Shown here: one piece after another, positions 20,633-21,478 of the stretch | How positions within the stretch are numbered: position 1 is the first letter of the stretch | Layout: the number at the start of each line of letters is the position of its first letter | Virus record (IMG/VR): IMGVR_UViG_3300029624_000053 | Span: 1 to 21,478 of that record | Source: a virus | Strand: one strand, 5' to 3' | DNA length: 21,478 nucleotides | Notes under the pieces: model-generated | Told to the model about the DNA's origin: nothing | Databases searched by the model: none | What the model saw: the letters and a program-made list of their open reading frames with translations, nothing else | Program-made: the position numbers and the translations under genes

Positions 20633-21183
20633 AGAGCCCCCAGCGCGTTGATGATCTCGCGCGAGGCCGGATGCTTCGGGTGGGCCAGCGCCCATGCGAG
20701 GCGTCGCCGATCCCGCTCCAGCTTGCTCTCGCCCTGACAAGCCTTTTTCTCATGCCTGGCGCAATAGGGACCGTCATCAGCGCGACGTTCGCCGCAGAAA
20801 CCGAATTCGCTCGATTTCGGGTCGCCGATCGGCCATTTGCAATGATGAGGCGCGAGCGCGTTTACGGCGGTCGCCGCATCTGTCGGATTTTTCGGATAAT
20901 CGTCATTCAGCGTGAGCGACACACAGCTTTCGGACCGCGGCGGAGGGGCCGTTGCCACCGGTACCTTCTTAGGGGCACGGGCACGCTTCTTTGACTTGCG
21001 AACCGGTTCCGATTTTCTCGATTTCTTCTGCGGCGTCGCGTCGGGAAGGCCAAGGCGATGCGCCTTCCCGATAATCGCATTTCGTCCTCGTCCGAGTTCC
21101 GCGCCGATCTTGGTGGCAGACATGGCTCCCCAGTTGTCGATGAGGAATACGATCTCCTGCTTGCTCCACTCGCGTCCCTTCAC
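20629..21183 (-). CDS. gcrA-like: GcrA-family cell cycle regulator
   Basis: 184 residues. N-terminal helix-turn-helix (residues 4-46: WSKQEIVFLIDNWGAMSATK, IGAELGRGRNAIIGKAHRLG) matches GcrA, including RNAIIGKAHRLGL. A basic linker (51-73) follows. The C-terminal domain has the family's CKWPIGDP (115-122) and FGFCGERRADDGPYCARHEK (127-146), with Cys115, Cys130, Cys141 and His144 as a possible metal site. In Caulobacter GcrA binds sigma70-RNA polymerase and activates promoters carrying CcrM-methylated GANTC. A tail of about 35 residues extends past the usual end. It is coupled by 4-bp overlaps to the nuclease gene before and the adenine methyltransferase gene after it. It probably redirects host transcription or controls phage genes. 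Confidence 0.93.
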   Translation of the reverse strand: MKGREWSKQEIVFLIDNWGAMSATKIGAELGRGRNAIIGKAHRLGLPDATPQKKSRKSEPVRKSKKRARAPKKVPVATAPPPRSESCVSLTLNDDYPKNPTDAATAVNALAPHHCKWPIGDPKSSEFGFCGERRADDGPYCARHEKKACQGESKLERDRRRLAWALAHPKHPASREIINALGAL

Positions 21184-21478
21184 GGCTTGCCTCCTGCGAT
21201 CAATGCGATGGCAAGCCCGAGCGGCAGCACGAGCAGCGGCTCCTGCCGATCAGCCTTCACGACCAGCGTGTCGGCCTCTTCCAGCCATCCGTAGAGTTGC
21301 TTGAATCCGTCAGCCTGGGCCTTGCACTCGACCGAAAGGTCGCCGAAGCCTGGCGCGGTGAAACGGACATCATTCGAAAAGCGCCCGCCGGCCTGCCCTG
21401 AGCGCGGCACCCGCTGAGCATCGAGGCCGGCGTTGCGCAGCATGCGCGTCACCTGTTGTTCGAGACGCTTGCCCTTGG
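21180..21478 (-). CDS. PD-(D/E)XK nuclease, Holliday-junction-resolvase-like (5' end beyond window)
   Basis: 98 residues to the stop, open at the right edge. The first visible residues are KGKRLEQQV, then RVPRSGQAGGRFSNDVRF and DLSVECKAQ. Glu6, Asp36 and Glu50-x-Lys52 have the spacing of the PD-(D/E)XK catalytic core, as in archaeal-type Hjc resolvases and related phage nucleases. It would cut branched DNA from replication or recombination. A GTG at 21452 starts 90 residues but drops the conserved Glu, so the true start lies outside. The stop overlaps GcrA by 4 bp. Confidence 0.78.
   Translation of the reverse strand, partial: KGKRLEQQVTRMLRNAGLDAQRVPRSGQAGGRFSNDVRFTAPGFGDLSVECKAQADGFKQLYGWLEEADTLVVKADRQEPLLVLPLGLAIALIAGGKP

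Noticed and set aside
20633-20740. Longer MT-A70 protein starting at 20740
   Set aside because: The extension overlaps the GcrA gene in another frame; ATG at 20632 keeps the ATGA pattern and full catalytic domain.

Overview
The window is one contiguous piece of a tailed-phage genome or prophage, most likely a short-tailed (podovirus-like) phage of an alphaproteobacterium, probably a rhizobial-type host. Evidence for phage: a complete head module in standard order (small and large terminase, P22-like portal, acidic scaffold, N4-gp56-type major capsid protein, head-tail adaptors) followed by fibre genes. Evidence for the host: GC-rich codon use and a GcrA-family regulator, a family confined to alphaproteobacteria. 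No integrase, attachment site, tRNA, CRISPR or insertion sequence is visible. Both ends cut through genes.

Layout, right to left. (1) 21478-15747, minus strand: an early operon with a PD-(D/E)XK resolvase-like nuclease (cut by the right edge), GcrA, an MT-A70 adenine methyltransferase, a second amino-methyltransferase, a C5-cytosine methyltransferase, a zinc-ribbon protein, a DUF1376 replication protein, an unknown protein, SSB and two small unknown proteins. The first seven genes are joined by six 4-bp ATGA/GTGA overlaps. (2) 14643-15678, plus strand: a short operon behind a near-consensus promoter (TTGACA, 17 bp, TATATT) encoding a very acidic protein, a helix-turn-helix protein and what may be the stump of a third gene. 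(3) 14324-14642: a regulatory region between divergent units, with a promoter, two palindromes, an A7/T7 inverted repeat and a leftward terminator. (4) 14317-4307, minus strand: the packaging and head operon. (5) 4341-1, minus strand: three large fibre-type genes.

The main discovery is in region 5. The gene at 2365-4341 fuses a phage fiber-tail adaptor-like N-terminus and a choice-of-anchor-D/hydin-like beta domain to a complete GH5 cellulase with intact catalytic glutamates. Two genes downstream, the gene running off the left edge carries two Calx-beta domains followed by the start of a GH48 domain, the reducing-end cellobiohydrolase family that dominates cellulosomes. Between them lies a collagen-like fibre protein that begins with the same kind of Calx-beta domain. 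Endoglucanase plus GH48 is the classic synergistic pair for crystalline cellulose. Placed among virion genes, the pair looks like a tail-borne machine for cutting cellulose fibrils or a cellulosic capsule on the host, which many rhizobia make.

A second discovery is a 16-position hairpin with 14 paired positions directly before the major capsid gene. It buries that gene's ribosome binding site and lies just downstream of a gene for a small CsrA-like protein. Together they suggest translational control of capsid production. Other items are a second long open frame with GWPTP repeats inside the cytosine methyltransferase gene, a 311-nt same-strand overlap in the replication genes, and the pairing of three methyltransferases with GcrA, a regulator that in Caulobacter responds to DNA methylation.
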